Positions 62,385-64,000 of a stretch of DNA of 64,000 nt are shown in pieces (within the stretch, counting starts at the first letter, position 1; each line of letters begins with the position of its first letter). The stretch comes from Tachypleus tridentatus (lineage: Eukaryota; Arthropoda; Merostomata; Xiphosura; Limulidae), in the NCBI RefSeq assembly GCF_004210375.1, contig NC_134825.1, positions 40,852,348 to 40,916,347 of the forward strand. The letters run 5' to 3'. Under the pieces are notes generated by a model, which did no database searches, was not told the DNA's origin, and was given only the letters and a program-made list of their open reading frames with translations. A program made the translations under genes and the position numbers.

Positions 62385-63529
62385 ACCAATGGACCCCTGA
62401 GTTCCACTTCTCTTAAGCACCTAACGGCGTCTATGGTTTCTATTAATAAATTCAAATCCTACACTTAAAAAAATAATTATTCAACGTTTCATTATATATA
62501 TATATTGATCTGCACTTACACTTTAACGTTTCTGTACAAAGATTTATTAAAAGAAGAAAACACTAAAAACTGTGTATTTTATAGATAGAAAATTGAAAGA
62601 GAGCATTCTTAGCGACAGTTAATATCTATTAGATCCGTTAGAAGGATAAAAACATTAGAAACTTTAAGAATGTGTTTGCTTATATCACTGTGTTATTGGT
62701 CTCTCTGTTAACACATGTTTTGAAAAGCATGTATATCTTTCAGGAAGAAACTGATTTTTCTTTATAGCCTGATCAGTGTTTGAACCATAATCTCGTGTTG
62801 TAATTTGTATAGCATTTTAACAGAAAATACATTTACTGCCAAGGAAGAAGGAAAAGGTATTGATATCACCTGACCTTCCCACGTCGCAACAAACATGATC
62901 AAAAACCAATAAATCGACTAAGGCTGACTGTTTACTTAAATGGCCTTTTTTAAGCATAACAGATCACTGAACCAGAAGGTTGGTTCACATCCCGTTCTCA
63001 CAAAAAAATGTTCCAGTATTTTGAGGTGGAAACAGTGACGAAAAACAAGATTTACAATCAAATCATTTTATTCAGTCAGCCAAGAGTTGGATGTGGCTAT
63101 GCTTGTGTGTAAATACCCCTTGCGTAGCTTTGCGCGAAAATTCTGAGTAAAGTACTTAAAAGCTATCTTCGTACAGCCAGGTGTCCAGGAGAAACTAATA
63201 CAATCAAACACTAATGTACAGGAACGAATATTCACTATAATATACCATACTAATGTCAAACAGGAATTCAGAATAGCAGATACAATTAATCAACCCATTA
63301 GTCAATAAGATCATTCTTTAAATGAAAATTATTTTAACGTGTCATTCACTTCATTTCTTTACTAGCATACCAAGTCTTTTGAAAGAAAGCAATAGCTTAG
63401 ATTAGTTTTAGTAAATTGAGCATTAAGTTTCAATAACTGAACACCAATCAATTTACTGAAATCAATTTTACAGCTAAGTTGGCTATTATGTTTCTTGTAC
63501 AATTTGTTGAGGCTCTTTAAAAATTTAGA
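62385..63529. other. Unassigned, with a SINE-A scrap
   Basis: At 63,076-63,150 pieces of SINE-A body (CCAAGAGTTGG, CCTTGCGTAGCTTTGCGCGA) survive with an internal deletion. Nothing else recognised. Confidence 0.55.
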
Positions 63530-63880
63530 ACGTTACTGATTATTAATTAGGTTTCAAGAACCTTCATAACTAAAGCATGTTACTAATTATTTACTAGGTT
63601 TCAAGAACATAACTAAAGCACGTTAATGATTACTAACTATATTTCAAGAACCTTTATAACTAAAGCACGTTACTGATTATTAACTAGATTTCAAGAACCT
63701 TCATAACTAAAGCACTTTACTGTTTATTAACTAGGTTTCAAGAATCTTTATAACTAAAGCACTTTACTGATTATTAACTAGGTTTCAAGAACCTTCATAA
63801 CTAAAGCACTTTACTGTTTATTAACTAGGTTTCAAGAACCTTCATAACTAAAGCACGTTACTGTTTATTAACTAGGTTTT
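63530..63880. repeat. Minisatellite of about 47-50 bp, seven or more copies
   Basis: Units contain TTACTGATTATTAACTAGGT, TTCAAGAACCTTCATAACTA and AAGCAC. Copies vary in CACGTTACTG against CACTTTACTG and in GATTATTAAC against GTTTATTAAC; the last three alternate regularly. The array ends at ACTAGGTTTTACGGACC. Confidence 0.93.
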
Positions 63881-64000
63881 ACGGACCTTTTTTGTTGAAC
63901 TCCTCTTAGCACATTTGTCTTAGTTTATAGAGAGATTTCTTCGTAGTAAACAAGTAAAATTACGGATTTAATGACAATGTTAGACTTAAAAATGATCATA

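Overview
This 64 kb window is AT-rich, intron-rich, repeat-dense animal nuclear DNA. An arthropod, most likely a chelicerate of the horseshoe-crab type, fits best. The reasons are the dominant tRNA-derived SINE (at least 15 copies, a family I associate with horseshoe crab genomes), arthropod-style jockey, Tc1 and Penelope elements, a PRKX/Pka-C3 kinase gene, and a small Gly/Tyr-rich secreted peptide gene of cuticle-protein character. The species call is inference.

Layout. 0-3 kb: a SINE and unassigned sequence. 3.2-6.8 kb: an old Penelope-like element (PLE-2) with a copy of its GIY-YIG/3' end in inverted orientation at the left, split by a jockey-like LINE. 7-14 kb: mostly unassigned, with three SINEs. 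14.2-15.8 kb: a complete but dead Tc1 transposon with long IR/DR-type ends and flanking TA. 16.3-16.7 kb: a SINE fragment and a stray Penelope pLTR piece. 20.4-21.1 kb: a 17-copy 40-bp minisatellite. 21-30 kb: SINEs and unassigned sequence. 31.3-44.6 kb: six consecutive plus-strand exons of a PRKX/Pka-C3 kinase, from the glycine loop to just before the C-terminal tail. The frame is unbroken across all five junctions. Its introns hold a 4.3 kb Penelope element (PLE-1) inserted in a minisatellite, SINEs, two further minisatellites and a mariner-like MITE. 47,376-47,875: a 500-N gap. 51.4-51.6 kb and 55.5-56.1 kb: two paralogous minus-strand genes for Gly/Tyr-rich secreted peptides. The second is intact with two exons and a TATA box; the first is frameshifted and has a SINE beside its splice acceptor. 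54.7 kb: a piggyBac-like MITE. 56-64 kb: unassigned sequence, a composite SINE, more SINEs and a terminal minisatellite.

Most notable: (1) the hidden two-exon peptide gene and its decayed neighbour, found only by joining a 4-codon exon to a second exon; (2) hammerhead-ribozyme-like motifs in all four copies of the PLE-1 terminal repeat, with every core block kept even in the diverged stray copy; (3) two unrelated Penelope elements that both carry an inverted partial copy at their left side. The kinase gene is partial: its 5' exon(s) and last exon(s) are outside the window, in the gap, or unrecognised.
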